A stretch of 64,000 nucleotides of DNA from an uncultured Pelagibacteraceae bacterium (GTDB lineage: Bacteria; Pseudomonadota; Alphaproteobacteria; Pelagibacterales; Pelagibacteraceae), in NCBI GenBank assembly GCA_902524235.1, contig CABZCF010000001.1, forward strand, positions 1-64,000, read 5' to 3'. A model generated the notes under the pieces. It saw only the letters and a program-made list of their open reading frames with translations. It did no database searches and was not told the origin of the DNA. This document shows, piece by piece, positions 1-8,929 of the stretch; positions within the stretch are counted from its first letter, which is position 1; each line of letters starts with the position of its first letter. The translations under genes were made by a program, and so were the position numbers.

Positions 1-1935
1 AATAAAAATACTTTTGATTTAGATGGATATGAAACTTTTTTAAAAAAGATTGGTTATTTAAAAAAAGAAGGGCCTGAATTTAAAATTAAAACAAAGAATT
101 TAGACGAGGAAATTTCAAATATACCTGGGCCTCAACTCGTAGTGCCTATAAGCAACTCAAGGTACGTATTAAATGCAGTAAATGCCAGATATCAATCGTT
201 GTATGATAGTTTGTATGGAACTGACGTCATACAAACTGAAGAATCTGCTAGTGAAAGATACGATCCTGAAAGAGGATTAGAGGTAATTAAATATTCAAAA
301 AAATTTTTAGATAAATTTTTTACTTTGAGAAAAAAAAACTGGAAAGATGTAATTAATATTAAAATAGTTAACAAAGATTTATATTTAAATACCTACAAAC
401 TTAAAGATCAATTGAAAGAACCTGACAAATTTATAGGTTATAGAGGTACTAAGGAGAAACCGTCTGCTATAATTTTAAAAAATAATAATTTACATGTTGA
501 AATAATCATAAATCCATCAGCATTTAGTGCCAAAAGTGATCCGGCTGGAATATCTGACATTATAGTTGAGGCTGCTGTAACAACTATTTGTGACCATGAG
601 GATTCTGTTGCTGGAGTTGATGCTGAAGATAAAATAAATGGTTATAAAAATTGGTTAGGACTAATGAAGGGTGATTTAAAATCTAAATTTGAAAAAAAAG
701 GTAAAACTTATATTAGAAAATTAAATCCAGATAGAAAATTTGTAAAAAAGGATGGATCATTATCCAAACTCCACGGAAGGGCACTTCTTCTGAACAGGAA
801 CGTTGGTCATTTAATGACTAATCCATGTATTCTACTTAAAGATGGATCTGAAATTCCAGAAGGTATACTAGATGCATTTATAACATCATTATGCTCCATG
901 CACGACCTTAAACTAAAAAAAAATTCGAGATCGGGGTCTATAATGATAGTTAAGCCAAAACAACATGGTCCTGAGGAATGCTCTTTTACTAACTTGATTT
1001 TTGAAAAAGTTGAAAAGGTTTTAAGATTAGAAAAATATACTATTAAATGTGGAATTATGGATGAAGAAAGACGAACATCATTAAATCTAAAAGAATGCAT
1101 CAGAGAATTAAAGAATAGAGTATTTTTTATAAATACAGGCTTTTTAGATCGAACCGGTGACGAGATACATACTTCAATGGAGTTTGGACCAATGATTAAA
1201 AAAGCAGATATGAAAAATACAGAATGGATAAAAGCTTACGAAAACAATAATGTTGATATAGGTTTAAGATGTGGATTTATGGGTATTGCACAAATAGGCA
1301 AAGGTATGTTTGCGGAACCAGATAATATGAATAAAATGATGATTGAAAAAATTAATCATCTAAATGCAGGGGCCAATTGTGCATGGGTTCCATCGCCTAC
1401 GGCTGCAGCTCTACATTCTTTACACTACCATGAAATTGATATTTTTAAGAAACAAATTGAACTAAAAAAAAGAAAAAAAGTTAGACAAAAAGATCTACTT
1501 AAAATTCCTTACACTAATGGAAAAAGATTGAAGATAGATGAAATTAGAGACGAAATTGCTAATTGTGCTCAGAGTATACTAGGATACGTTGTTAGATGGA
1601 TTGACCAAGGCATTGGTTGTTCAAAAGTTCCTGATATTAATGGTGTTTTTTTAATGGAGGATAGAGCTACCCTGAGAATATCCTCTCAACTTATTGCTAA
1701 CTGGTTGCATCATGGAATATGTAGCAGAAAACAAGTTCTTGAGATCATGAAAAAAATGGCAAAAGTTGTCGACAAACAAAATATTAAAGATAAGAATTAT
1801 CAAAATATGTTTCCAAATTACGATAAATCTATAGCTTTCAAAACTGCTTGTGAATTAATATTTCAAGGCAAAGATCAACCCTCTGGTTACACTGAACCTC
1901 TTTTACATTTAAATAGATTGATTAAAAAAAATTAA
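1..1935 (+). CDS. glcB: Malate synthase G, 5'-truncated by window edge
   Basis: Condenses glyoxylate and acetyl-CoA to malate in the glyoxylate shunt. The frame is open from base 1 without a start, so the ORF-track start (GTG at 142) is internal; the sequence before it reads GPQLVVPIS, matching the family. About 644 of the usual roughly 720 residues are present. Signature LDRTGDEIHTSMEFGPM and the catalytic-Asp region MEDRATLRISSQ are intact. The 3' end overlaps the convergent recR by a few bases. Assignment is very secure. Confidence 0.96.
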   Translation, partial: NKNTFDLDGYETFLKKIGYLKKEGPEFKIKTKNLDEEISNIPGPQLVVPISNSRYVLNAVNARYQSLYDSLYGTDVIQTEESASERYDPERGLEVIKYSKKFLDKFFTLRKKNWKDVINIKIVNKDLYLNTYKLKDQLKEPDKFIGYRGTKEKPSAIILKNNNLHVEIIINPSAFSAKSDPAGISDIIVEAAVTTICDHEDSVAGVDAEDKINGYKNWLGLMKGDLKSKFEKKGKTYIRKLNPDRKFVKKDGSLSKLHGRALLLNRNVGHLMTNPCILLKDGSEIPEGILDAFITSLCSMHDLKLKKNSRSGSIMIVKPKQHGPEECSFTNLIFEKVEKVLRLEKYTIKCGIMDEERRTSLNLKECIRELKNRVFFINTGFLDRTGDEIHTSMEFGPMIKKADMKNTEWIKAYENNNVDIGLRCGFMGIAQIGKGMFAEPDNMNKMMIEKINHLNAGANCAWVPSPTAAALHSLHYHEIDIFKKQIELKKRKKVRQKDLLKIPYTNGKRLKIDEIRDEIANCAQSILGYVVRWIDQGIGCSKVPDINGVFLMEDRATLRISSQLIANWLHHGICSRKQVLEIMKKMAKVVDKQNIKDKNYQNMFPNYDKSIAFKTACELIFQGKDQPSGYTEPLLHLNRLIKKN

Positions 1936-2534
1936 ATATTTATATTTTTTCTATTTTTGAAAGCAGAAACTAACGTACCGTCGTCAAGATTTTCTAATTC
2001 TCCTCCGATAGGTATTCCTTGTGCAAGTTTTGATATTTTTACATTAGAACTTTTTAAACTATCTTGTATATAGTACGCTGTAGTTTGACCATCAATAGTC
2101 ACACTTGTGGCTATAATGACTTCTTCAATATTAAGAAGTTTAATTCTCTCAATCAAACTTTCTATCATAAATTCTTTTTTGTTATTACCTGTAGAAGAAA
2201 TATTTCCACCTAAAATATGAAAATAACCATCAAACACATTTGAGTTTTCAATTGACCATTGATCAGAAATTGTTTCAACAATACAAATTTTGTTTGATTT
2301 ATTATTTTTTTTCTCACAATTCTGACACGCTGAATTTATTGATTTTATGCTTCCACATTTATTACATCTGATAATATTTTTAAACACATTCACCATAGAA
2401 TTTACCATTGGTTTGTGTAAATCCTCTTTATTATTAATAAGTTTAAGAATTATTCTTCTAGCAGATTTAGGTCCTAATCCTGGTAATTTAGAAATCAGTT
2501 TAATCAGCTCTTCAATTTCAGAAATATTTTCCAT
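1932..2534 (-). CDS. recR: Recombination protein RecR
   Basis: RecFOR-pathway protein that helps load RecA at gaps. A helix-hairpin-helix (LPGLGPKSARRI) is followed by a C4 zinc knuckle (CNKC...CQNC) and a Toprim domain. The start is the internal ATG at 2534 (MENISEIEEL), giving 200 residues, the normal length. The longer track start adds 13 unrelated residues that overlap ybaB. It lies immediately downstream of ybaB and dnaX, the classical dnaX-ybaB-recR order. Confidence 0.93.
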   Translation of the reverse strand: MENISEIEELIKLISKLPGLGPKSARRIILKLINNKEDLHKPMVNSMVNVFKNIIRCNKCGSIKSINSACQNCEKKNNKSNKICIVETISDQWSIENSNVFDGYFHILGGNISSTGNNKKEFMIESLIERIKLLNIEEVIIATSVTIDGQTTAYYIQDSLKSSNVKISKLAQGIPIGGELENLDDGTLVSAFKNRKNINI

Positions 2535-2535
2535 C

Positions 2536-2853
2536 TTAAATTGGCCATTTAAAACCTGGTATTCCAAGGCCACCTGTTAATTTAGATATTTCTTCCTCTG
2601 TTTTACTTTTTAGAGAAACTTTAGCATTATTATGTGCTGCTTTTATAAGATCCTCAAGAATGTTTAAATTTTCATTATAAATTTCTTTTGAAATTTTTAT
2701 CTCAACAATTTCGTTGTCACCATTAAGGGTAATTTTAACATTTCCACCTCCAGAAACTCCTTCGGCAGTAATTTTCTTAATTTTCTCTCGACTTTCTTTC
2801 ATATTAGACTCTAATTCTTTTGCTTTATTTAAAATTTTACTGAAATCATTCAT
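2536..2853 (-). CDS. ybaB: YbaB/EbfC nucleoid-associated protein
   Basis: Small DNA-binding protein of the YbaB/EbfC family, 105 residues. A charged N-terminal helix is followed by GGGNVKITLNGD and a Gly-rich end (LTGGLGIPGF), all typical. It sits between dnaX and recR. Its ATG overlaps the stop of the frameshifted dnaX tail by 8 nt, which suggests translational coupling to full-length tau. Confidence 0.92.
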   Translation of the reverse strand: MNDFSKILNKAKELESNMKESREKIKKITAEGVSGGGNVKITLNGDNEIVEIKISKEIYNENLNILEDLIKAAHNNAKVSLKSKTEEEISKLTGGLGIPGFKWPI

Positions 2854-3067
2854 TATTATCTTTTTCTACATTTATTAGCTTTGAGTCTTTAAATATACTT
2901 TGAATTTTTTCGTATTCTTTTGTTTTTTTAAAAACATCTATTTCATTTTTATTAATAATTTCTTTATTTTTTTTAATAGATTTTTCACCTTGATTTTTGG
3001 AAAACATAATAATCCATCTATTATTAGTCCATTCATATAATTTTGCAGAAAGAAGTTTTACAAAATC
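2846..3067 (-). pseudogene. dnaX: Frameshifted C-terminal tail of dnaX (tau domain)
   Basis: After removing one A from the A8 run the frame reads DFVKLLSAKLYEWTNNRWII and continues to a TGA at 2846. This is typical tau C-terminal sequence, aromatic and Trp-containing, with no stop. The tail ends inside the ybaB start (8-nt overlap), as expected for the native gene end. The full product would be about 545 residues. Whether the shift is a sequencing indel, a mutation or slippage cannot be decided from sequence alone. Confidence 0.75.
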
Positions 3068-4484
3068 TTTTTTTTAGATTTTCGTTGAAGGATATTTCAA
3101 TTTTGTTTTTTTCAAAACTTACTAAATTTACATTTGTTTCTAATTCAAATTTTAAACTCATCTCCTTTTTTTTAGCACAAACCTTGATTAAATCATTAAA
3201 CGAATTTATATCTTCAATTTTTTTATTATCTATATTGACAAGAGGTTCTTCACTTTGAGAAATGTTTTTTAATTGATTAATTAGTTCATTATTATTTTTA
3301 TTTTCAATAGGTTTTTTTAAGTTAAAATTTTGTTCCTTTTCAAATTTATCACTCTGAAAACTATCTTTATTGTTATTATTCCTAATTTCCTTTAAATATA
3401 ACAATCTTATTATAAACATCTCAATTGCAATATGTTGGCTAGAAACAAGATTTATTTCCTCTAAAGTTTTTATAGTAAATTGCCAAAATAAAAGAGCAGT
3501 TTTATTATCAATTTTAGAACTTAGGTCTTTTAATTTTTTATATTCCTTGTCATTCAAATCAAAGCTATTACCCTCTAAATTTATAGAATCTATGTTTTTT
3601 AGATAATAAATTATTTCTAAGAAATCATTGAGAAACATGTTCGGTTCAATCCCAACGTCATAAATTAATTTATATAACTCTAATGCTTTTTTTTCATCAC
3701 CATTTAATATATTTTCTAATAATTCTAATGTAAGTGTTTTGTCAAAATGACCAAAAATTTTTTGAGCAAAATTTAAATTCATTACTTCCTCATTTGAGCT
3801 CATAAGAGCTCTGTCAAGTAATGATAGTGCATCTCTAACACTGCCTTCGGAACACTTGCATATTAATTGTAAAACTTCATCCGATATTTTTCCCTTTTCA
3901 ATGATTGTTATTTTTTTAATATGATCGAACATAATATTCGACCTAACTCTTTTTAAATCAAACCTAGAGCATCTAGATAATAGAGTTACTAAAATTTTTT
4001 TAATTTCAGTTGTGCAAAATATGAATCGAACATATTTAGGTGGTTCTTCTAATATTTTTAATAAGGACTGTGCACCTGCCTTAGACATTGCTTGTATCTC
4101 ATCTAGTATTAGTACCTTAAATTTGCCTTGTGTTGGTGGATATCGGCAAAATTCGATCAAGTCTCTAACAGAGTCTATACCGGTTGCAGTTGCACAATCT
4201 TGCTCTATGACGTCTAAATGATTTGAGTTTGCAATTGCTTCACAATTGCTACAAAAATTTTTCTCACACAAATTTTCTATTCCATTTTCACAATTAAGAC
4301 TTTTCGCAATAATACGAGCAATTGAAGTTTTACCTGTTCCTCGTATTCCATGAAATAAATAAGCATTTGGAATTTTTTGATTTTTAATAGAATTAAATAT
4401 TGTTTTTGCTACAATATCTTGACCTATCAAATCGTTTAAATTTCTAGGTCGATATTTCAAAGCTAAAACTTTAGAATCATTCAT
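3033..4484 (-). CDS. dnaX: DNA polymerase III gamma/tau (dnaX), zero-frame part
   Basis: Clamp-loader ATPase. It has Walker A GIRGTGKTS, a four-cysteine zinc module (CEKNFCSNC), Walker B LDEIQAMSK and the SRC motif (LLSRCSRFD), then a low-complexity linker and the start of the tau C-terminal domain. The zero frame stops at 3033 after an A8 tract (3068-3075 on the minus strand). Skipping one A continues in frame for about 70 residues to 2846. The motor domain is complete. The tail is either lost by an indel or reached by recoding (see the tail entry). SRP RNA lies just upstream. Confidence 0.95.
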   Translation of the reverse strand: MNDSKVLALKYRPRNLNDLIGQDIVAKTIFNSIKNQKIPNAYLFHGIRGTGKTSIARIIAKSLNCENGIENLCEKNFCSNCEAIANSNHLDVIEQDCATATGIDSVRDLIEFCRYPPTQGKFKVLILDEIQAMSKAGAQSLLKILEEPPKYVRFIFCTTEIKKILVTLLSRCSRFDLKRVRSNIMFDHIKKITIIEKGKISDEVLQLICKCSEGSVRDALSLLDRALMSSNEEVMNLNFAQKIFGHFDKTLTLELLENILNGDEKKALELYKLIYDVGIEPNMFLNDFLEIIYYLKNIDSINLEGNSFDLNDKEYKKLKDLSSKIDNKTALLFWQFTIKTLEEINLVSSQHIAIEMFIIRLLYLKEIRNNNNKDSFQSDKFEKEQNFNLKKPIENKNNNELINQLKNISQSEEPLVNIDNKKIEDINSFNDLIKVCAKKKEMSLKFELETNVNLVSFEKNKIEISFNENLKKRFCKTSFCKII

Positions 4485-4493
4485 AAATTTCTA

Positions 4494-4577
4494 GGGCCAA
4501 TCAACCTGAAAAATACTGGTTACTGTTGCTTTCTTTCGAACCTGGCAGGATTGACCGTATATCCACCTGATTGACCC
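4494..4577 (-). ncRNA. ffs: Signal recognition particle RNA (4.5S-like, small bacterial type)
   Basis: The minus-strand RNA contains the conserved apical domain CAGGTTCGAAAGAAAGCAACAG, the counterpart of the bacterial SRP GGAAGGAAGCAGCC region. The ends pair: 5' GGGTCAATCA with 3' TGATTGGCCC. A consensus -10 (TATAAT) sits directly upstream (GATATAATATTTACGGG). The position upstream of dnaX is the usual alphaproteobacterial place. It binds Ffh for co-translational targeting. Confidence 0.88.
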
Positions 4578-4592
4578 GTAAATATTATATCA
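4578..4592 (-). promoter_or_regulatory. -10 box of the SRP RNA promoter
   Basis: On the minus strand TATAAT occurs about 7 nt before the inferred 5' end of the SRP RNA. No clear TTGACA-like -35 is visible at the expected distance. Confidence 0.55.
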
Positions 4593-4626
4593 GTTATTAT
4601 TTTAATAAAAAATAATTTATAATATT

Positions 4627-5460
4627 TTACCTATTTCTAAAAGATGATTGTTTAAACACACCTAACAATTGAAACTCGGAACAATGCAATTCTAAATCGC
4701 TCAAAGCACCTGAAATTTTTTCTTCGACAATATGACCCTGAACTTCACAAAAAAAGAAATATGATGAAAAAGTTCCTTTCTCAGGGAAGGATTGTAATTT
4801 AGTCATATCAACTTGCCTTAAACTCATTCCTGTCAAAGATTGAAAAAGTGCAGATGGCTTATTTTTTAATTTAAATAAAAAGGACGTAATATATTTTTCT
4901 TTTTCATTAAAATCTGGTTGGATAACATCTTTTTGAAAAACTAAAAATCTTGTATAATTTTCATCCTCATCTTGAATTTTTGAGCTTATAACCTCTAAGC
5001 CATATATGTCTGCACTATACAAGGATGCTATTGCTGCCTTAGACTTATCTTTTTGTTTAGCAACATAAGCTGCACTTCCAGCGGTATCTGCCATTACATT
5101 TTCAGTAAAATTATTTTCTCTTATAAATGAATTAGTTTGGCTTAATGCTGCTGTATGTGAATAAACATTTTTAATATCTTTTAATTTTGTGCCGGGAATA
5201 CCAAGAAGACTGTGATTAATTTTAAAAAAATGTTCTGCAACAATATTAAGTCTGTATTTTAGTATAAGTGTTTCAATATTTATTGAGCCAATCAATTGAT
5301 TTTGCTCAGGAACCAAGGCTTTTATATTATTATTATTTTTTGCAAGTTCAAAAGCATCCTGAAAAGTTCTGCAAGATATAGTTTTTTCACAATCTGGATA
5401 ATTTTCTTTTATACAGCTTTCACTGTATGATCCCGGAATTCCTTGGTAGGCAAATTTCAT
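4627..5460 (-). CDS. pheA: Prephenate dehydratase
   Basis: Converts prephenate to phenylpyruvate for phenylalanine synthesis. The catalytic domain (about residues 1-175) starts FAYQGIPGSYSE and carries the ENYTRFLVF segment with the conserved Thr-Arg-Phe. A C-terminal ACT domain (about 190-270) would mediate Phe feedback inhibition. It has no chorismate mutase domain, as expected for the alphaproteobacterial monofunctional form. It is 13 nt downstream of kdsB, probably one transcript. Confidence 0.93.
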   Translation of the reverse strand: MKFAYQGIPGSYSESCIKENYPDCEKTISCRTFQDAFELAKNNNNIKALVPEQNQLIGSINIETLILKYRLNIVAEHFFKINHSLLGIPGTKLKDIKNVYSHTAALSQTNSFIRENNFTENVMADTAGSAAYVAKQKDKSKAAIASLYSADIYGLEVISSKIQDEDENYTRFLVFQKDVIQPDFNEKEKYITSFLFKLKNKPSALFQSLTGMSLRQVDMTKLQSFPEKGTFSSYFFFCEVQGHIVEEKISGALSDLELHCSEFQLLGVFKQSSFRNR

Positions 5461-5473
5461 AGCATCTTATATT

Positions 5474-6226
5474 CTAAAAATTATTTCTTTCCAATATTTT
5501 TTTAAATTTTACAAAATCTGCTTTTGTATCTATACCCATTGGATTTGACTCGGCCAAGACAACATTTATCGGGATTTGGTTGTCTAAAGCCCTTAATTGT
5601 TCAAGTTTTAATTTTTTTTCTCGTAAAGTTTGTTTTAGTGAAACAAATAACTTAAGTATCCCAAATTTATATATATAGATTCCAATATGTTGGTAACAAT
5701 TTTTATTTTTGTTTTTTTTTGAAATTCTAAAAAAATTTTTTGCTTCTGAGAATGTTTTTTTATTTATTTTTTTATAGGTTTTAACTTTTACTATATTTTT
5801 GTCATTAAATTTTTGTTTTACTTTATTAGCATTAATTTGACAAGCTAGAGTTCCAATTTTTAATTTTTTCCTAATTATTACTTTAATAAGTCTATTTATA
5901 TCTTTAACTGAAATTAAAGGCTCATCACCTTGAAGATTTACTACATAGTCATTATTATTTAATCTTAATTTCTTTGCCCCCTCATAAATTCTATCAGTGC
6001 CTGTTCTATGCTTATTTTTTGTTATAATGCAATTATTTGTAAATTTATTTAAGGCTTTTAATATTTTTATATCACCTGTAACTACGTAAACTTGTTGTAT
6101 TTTAGTTTCTTTAGCTTTTTTGTAAACGTGAGCTATCAATGGAATACCTTTTACTTTTAAAAGAGGTTTTCCAGGCAATCTACTTGCTGAATATCTTGAA
6201 GGTATTAAAATAACTACTTTTGGCAT
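5474..6226 (-). CDS. kdsB: 3-deoxy-manno-octulosonate cytidylyltransferase
   Basis: Activates Kdo to CMP-Kdo for LPS inner-core/lipid A synthesis. N-terminal IPSRYSASRLPGKPL is the nucleotide-binding signature. NLQGDEPLI and the C-terminal MGIDTKADF motif are intact. 250 residues, normal length. First gene of a kdsB-pheA unit. With kdsD and lptB elsewhere in the window it indicates Kdo-containing LPS. Confidence 0.94.
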   Translation of the reverse strand: MPKVVILIPSRYSASRLPGKPLLKVKGIPLIAHVYKKAKETKIQQVYVVTGDIKILKALNKFTNNCIITKNKHRTGTDRIYEGAKKLRLNNNDYVVNLQGDEPLISVKDINRLIKVIIRKKLKIGTLACQINANKVKQKFNDKNIVKVKTYKKINKKTFSEAKNFFRISKKNKNKNCYQHIGIYIYKFGILKLFVSLKQTLREKKLKLEQLRALDNQIPINVVLAESNPMGIDTKADFVKFKKILERNNF

Positions 6227-6241
6227 ATTGTTTTATAATTA

Positions 6242-6258
6242 TGCGTCTTTCAGACGCA
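6242..6258. promoter_or_regulatory. Perfect inverted repeat in the kdsB/cytochrome c divergent region
   Basis: TGCGTCT-TTC-AGACGCA is a perfect 7-bp inverted repeat with a 3-base loop, flanked by an A-tract, between two divergent genes. The T-run lies on the wrong side for a minus-strand terminator after the stem. It could be an operator or a 5' UTR hairpin of kdsB. Confidence 0.4.
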
Positions 6259-6284
6259 AAAAAAATATTAAAAATTTTGTTTTT

Positions 6285-6290
6285 TTGACA
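6285..6290 (+). promoter_or_regulatory. Candidate -35 (TTGACA) for the cytochrome c gene
   Basis: An exact TTGACA lies 32 nt before the ATG of the cytochrome gene. AT-rich sequence resembling a -10 (TTATTATATTAA) follows, but no ideal TATAAT at 17 nt is seen. Confidence 0.4.
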
Positions 6291-6321
6291 AAATTAATGT
6301 TATACGAATTATTATATTAAT

Positions 6322-6837
6322 ATGTATGAATTTCAAAAAATAATCACTTCAATATTTTTAGTAGTTTTGGTCGTATTTGGGATTGCTAAATTGAGTAATT
6401 TTATATTCAAAACAGATGAAAATGTCGTTGCATATAAAGTTGAAGTAATCGAAAAAGAAAAAGCAACTATATCAGAAAAAGTGTTTGATTTAGCATCTTT
6501 TGTTTCACTTGGTGATGTAGAACATGGAAAAAAAGTTTTTAAAAAATGTGCTGCCTGTCATAGCATTAAGCAAAGTGGAAAAAACAAAATAGGTCCAGCT
6601 CTTTGGTCAGTTATGCAGAGAAAGTCAGGAGAGTTATCTGATTATAACTATTCAAAAGCTTTGATAAATCACGGAAAGACATGGTCATTTGCAGAACTAA
6701 ATGGATTTCTTCTTAAACCTGCTACATGGATAAAGGGAAATAAAATGGGCTTTGCAGGATTAAAAGATGAAAAAGATAGATCAAGCGTAATATTGTATAT
6801 GAACGAAAGTTCAGATCAACCACTACCGCTACCTTAA
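6322..6837 (+). CDS. Membrane-anchored class I cytochrome c
   Basis: Electron carrier of the respiratory chain, cycM/c552-like. An N-terminal membrane anchor (about residues 9-28) and a short linker precede a single class I heme c domain with CAACH (heme attachment) and NKMGFAG, whose Met is the distal ligand. 171 residues. It stands alone and divergent from kdsB; the 3' end overlaps the convergent argF by 9 nt. It could shuttle electrons from bc1 to cytochrome oxidase. Confidence 0.9.
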   Translation: MYEFQKIITSIFLVVLVVFGIAKLSNFIFKTDENVVAYKVEVIEKEKATISEKVFDLASFVSLGDVEHGKKVFKKCAACHSIKQSGKNKIGPALWSVMQRKSGELSDYNYSKALINHGKTWSFAELNGFLLKPATWIKGNKMGFAGLKDEKDRSSVILYMNESSDQPLPLP

Positions 6838-7146
6838 TTTATTAAGACAATAAAGCAATATAGACTTTTGAACATGTATTCTGTTCTGTGCTTGTTGCCA
6901 AACTTTTGACTTAACACTGGAGAATACCTCCTCATCTACCTCGGTTCCCCTTGGTAAGCAGTGTAAAAATATGCAGTCTTTTTTTGCAAAACTTAAGAGC
7001 TTTTTGTCAATTTTAAATTTTTTAAAATGTTTTAACTTTTTTTTTATATTAACTTTATCATTCATTGATATTACTTTATCCGAAAAAATTACGTCTGCTT
7101 CTCTAGCTGCTTTTTTTGGATCGTTAAAAATATAAATTTTATTCAT
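6829..7146 (-). CDS. argF: Ornithine carbamoyltransferase, C-terminal fragment
   Basis: Second half of a split argF. It contains DPKKAAREADVIFSD and the ornithine-loop motif HCLPRG, followed by the normal C-terminal helix. It starts with ATG inside the end of the N-terminal ORF (ATGAATAA, 8-nt overlap). Together the two ORFs make about 311 residues, the usual OTC length, so nothing is missing except the reading frame. Confidence 0.88.
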   Translation of the reverse strand: MNKIYIFNDPKKAAREADVIFSDKVISMNDKVNIKKKLKHFKKFKIDKKLLSFAKKDCIFLHCLPRGTEVDEEVFSSVKSKVWQQAQNRIHVQKSILLYCLNKLR

Positions 7147-7759
7147 ATTTCTTTTTTAAATATTTCATAATATTTTTATTCGGTTGATAATTTTTTGGGC
7201 AACCAATTTTTAATTTAAATGAAAATTTTATTGACGCTGTAATCAAGGAATTTAATACATTATTGGAGTCTCCGATCCAAGATATATTTAATTTCGATAT
7301 TTCTCTTTTTTTTATTTCTTCAACGGTAAAAATATCAGATAAAATTTGAGTTGGATGAGACAACGGACTTAACCCATTTATAATAGGAATTGACAAATAT
7401 TTTTTGAATTCCTTTAATTTTATTTCATTATCCGTTCTAAGCATAAAAGCATTTCCAAAATTTGACAAAATTTTTGCGGTATCGGCTATACTTTCTCCTC
7501 CTTTTGCTAAGTGTAATTCATCTGGTCTTAAAGTTAGGGTGCTACCACCTAACTGCTTAATTGCTAAATAAAAACTTAATCTTGTTCGTAGACTAGACTT
7601 TTCAAACATTTGAATTAACAAATCTCCTTTTAATGGCGATCCCGGATCCACGTCTAAATTGTTTAATCCTTTTCTAAGAGTCTTTCTTTTTTTTGCGTCA
7701 ATTAAAATTTTTCTCAGATCTTTTGCTGGAATATCTTGTAAATTTATAAAATGTTTCAT
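7139..7759 (-). CDS. argF: Ornithine carbamoyltransferase, N-terminal fragment
   Basis: Carbamoyl-phosphate + ornithine to citrulline in arginine synthesis. The carbamoyl-phosphate site SLRTR and the SHPTQILSD motif are intact. The frame ends after KYLKKKYE, in the middle of the second Rossmann-like domain rather than at a domain boundary. A +1 shift (for example A6 to A5 near 7152) joins it to the downstream fragment. It lies directly behind argD (1-nt gap), so argD-argF is an operon. Confidence 0.9.
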   Translation of the reverse strand: MKHFINLQDIPAKDLRKILIDAKKRKTLRKGLNNLDVDPGSPLKGDLLIQMFEKSSLRTRLSFYLAIKQLGGSTLTLRPDELHLAKGGESIADTAKILSNFGNAFMLRTDNEIKLKEFKKYLSIPIINGLSPLSHPTQILSDIFTVEEIKKREISKLNISWIGDSNNVLNSLITASIKFSFKLKIGCPKNYQPNKNIMKYLKKKYE

Positions 7760-8926
7760 TTAGTTAAAATTTTTACATACCTTGCTTATAATTTCTAATG
7801 CTCGATTTAATTCTATTTTTTTAACATTTAAAGGAGGTAAAATTCTAACTACATTTTCTGACGCTCTAATAGTTAACAATCCATTATCCATTAATTTCTC
7901 TATAAACTTCGACTGATCTTTTTGAAGTTGCAAACCTATCAATAAACCTCTGCCTCTGATTTCTCTTATAATATTTGGGTATCTATCTTTTAATTTATTT
8001 AGTTTTGATAAAAAATATTTTGATAAATTTTTTACATTGTTTAAAAACTTTCTGTTAGACACTATATCCATTACAGCATTTCCAACAACCATGGCCAAGG
8101 GATTTCCTCCAAAAGTAGATCCATGAGTACCTGGTGTCATACCTGAAGCAACTTTTTTATTCATTAAAACTGCGCCAATTGGAAATCCACCTCCAATTCC
8201 CTTTGCAATTGGAACAATATCAGGTTTTATTTTAGATTTTTCAAAAGCAAAAAAATCACCAGATCGAGAAATTCCGCACTGTACTTCATCTAGAATTAAT
8301 AATATTTTTTTCTTATCACATAACTTTCTTAATTCTTTAAGACACCAATCAGGAATTTCTTTAATACCACCTTCTCCCATAATTGGCTCAACCATAATTG
8401 CAGCAGTATTTTTGTTAATTTTTTTTTTTAAAGCCTCGTGATTTCCAAATATAAATGTGTTAAAACCAGGTATTTTTGGGCCAAATCCTTCGGTCATTTT
8501 TTTTGATCCGCTTGCAAAAATTGCAGCAATTGTTCTGCCATGAAAAGAATTTTTTACACATAAAATTTGATTTTTTTTTGGCTTACCAATAGAATAAAAA
8601 TATCTTCTCGCAACTTTGATAGCAGCCTCAGTAGCCTCAGCTCCACTATTCTGAAATATTACAGAATGAGCAAATGTTTTTTTACAAAGTTTTTTAGCTA
8701 ACTTCTCTCCCTCTGGAATTTGAAATGCATTGGAAACATGCCAAAGTTTTTTTGACTGTTTTTTCAGTGCACTTACTAATTTTGGGTGAGAATGGCCTAA
8801 AGAATTTACAGCTATACCGCTCACAAAATCGAGATATTTTTTTCCATTCGTTGCATAGAGATAGCATCCTTTTCCATATTTAAAGGCAATATTTTTTCTA
8901 TTGTAGGTTTTGGCCAAATAACTCAT
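7760..8926 (-). CDS. argD: Acetylornithine aminotransferase
   Basis: PLP-dependent class III transaminase of arginine synthesis (N-acetylornithine/N-acetylglutamate semialdehyde); it may also serve in lysine synthesis as DapC. N-terminal GKGCYLYATNGKKYLD, LDEVQCGISRSGD and the PLP-lysine segment PIAKGIGGGFPIGA are intact. 388 residues. It follows the ABC-2 permease by 3 nt and precedes argF. Confidence 0.94.
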   Translation of the reverse strand: MSYLAKTYNRKNIAFKYGKGCYLYATNGKKYLDFVSGIAVNSLGHSHPKLVSALKKQSKKLWHVSNAFQIPEGEKLAKKLCKKTFAHSVIFQNSGAEATEAAIKVARRYFYSIGKPKKNQILCVKNSFHGRTIAAIFASGSKKMTEGFGPKIPGFNTFIFGNHEALKKKINKNTAAIMVEPIMGEGGIKEIPDWCLKELRKLCDKKKILLILDEVQCGISRSGDFFAFEKSKIKPDIVPIAKGIGGGFPIGAVLMNKKVASGMTPGTHGSTFGGNPLAMVVGNAVMDIVSNRKFLNNVKNLSKYFLSKLNKLKDRYPNIIREIRGRGLLIGLQLQKDQSKFIEKLMDNGLLTIRASENVVRILPPLNVKKIELNRALEIISKVCKNFN

Positions 8927-8929
8927 GAT

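Noticed and set aside
142-144. GTG listed as the start of the first ORF
   Set aside because: The frame is open upstream to base 1 with clear malate synthase sequence (GPQLVVPIS), so the gene begins before the window.
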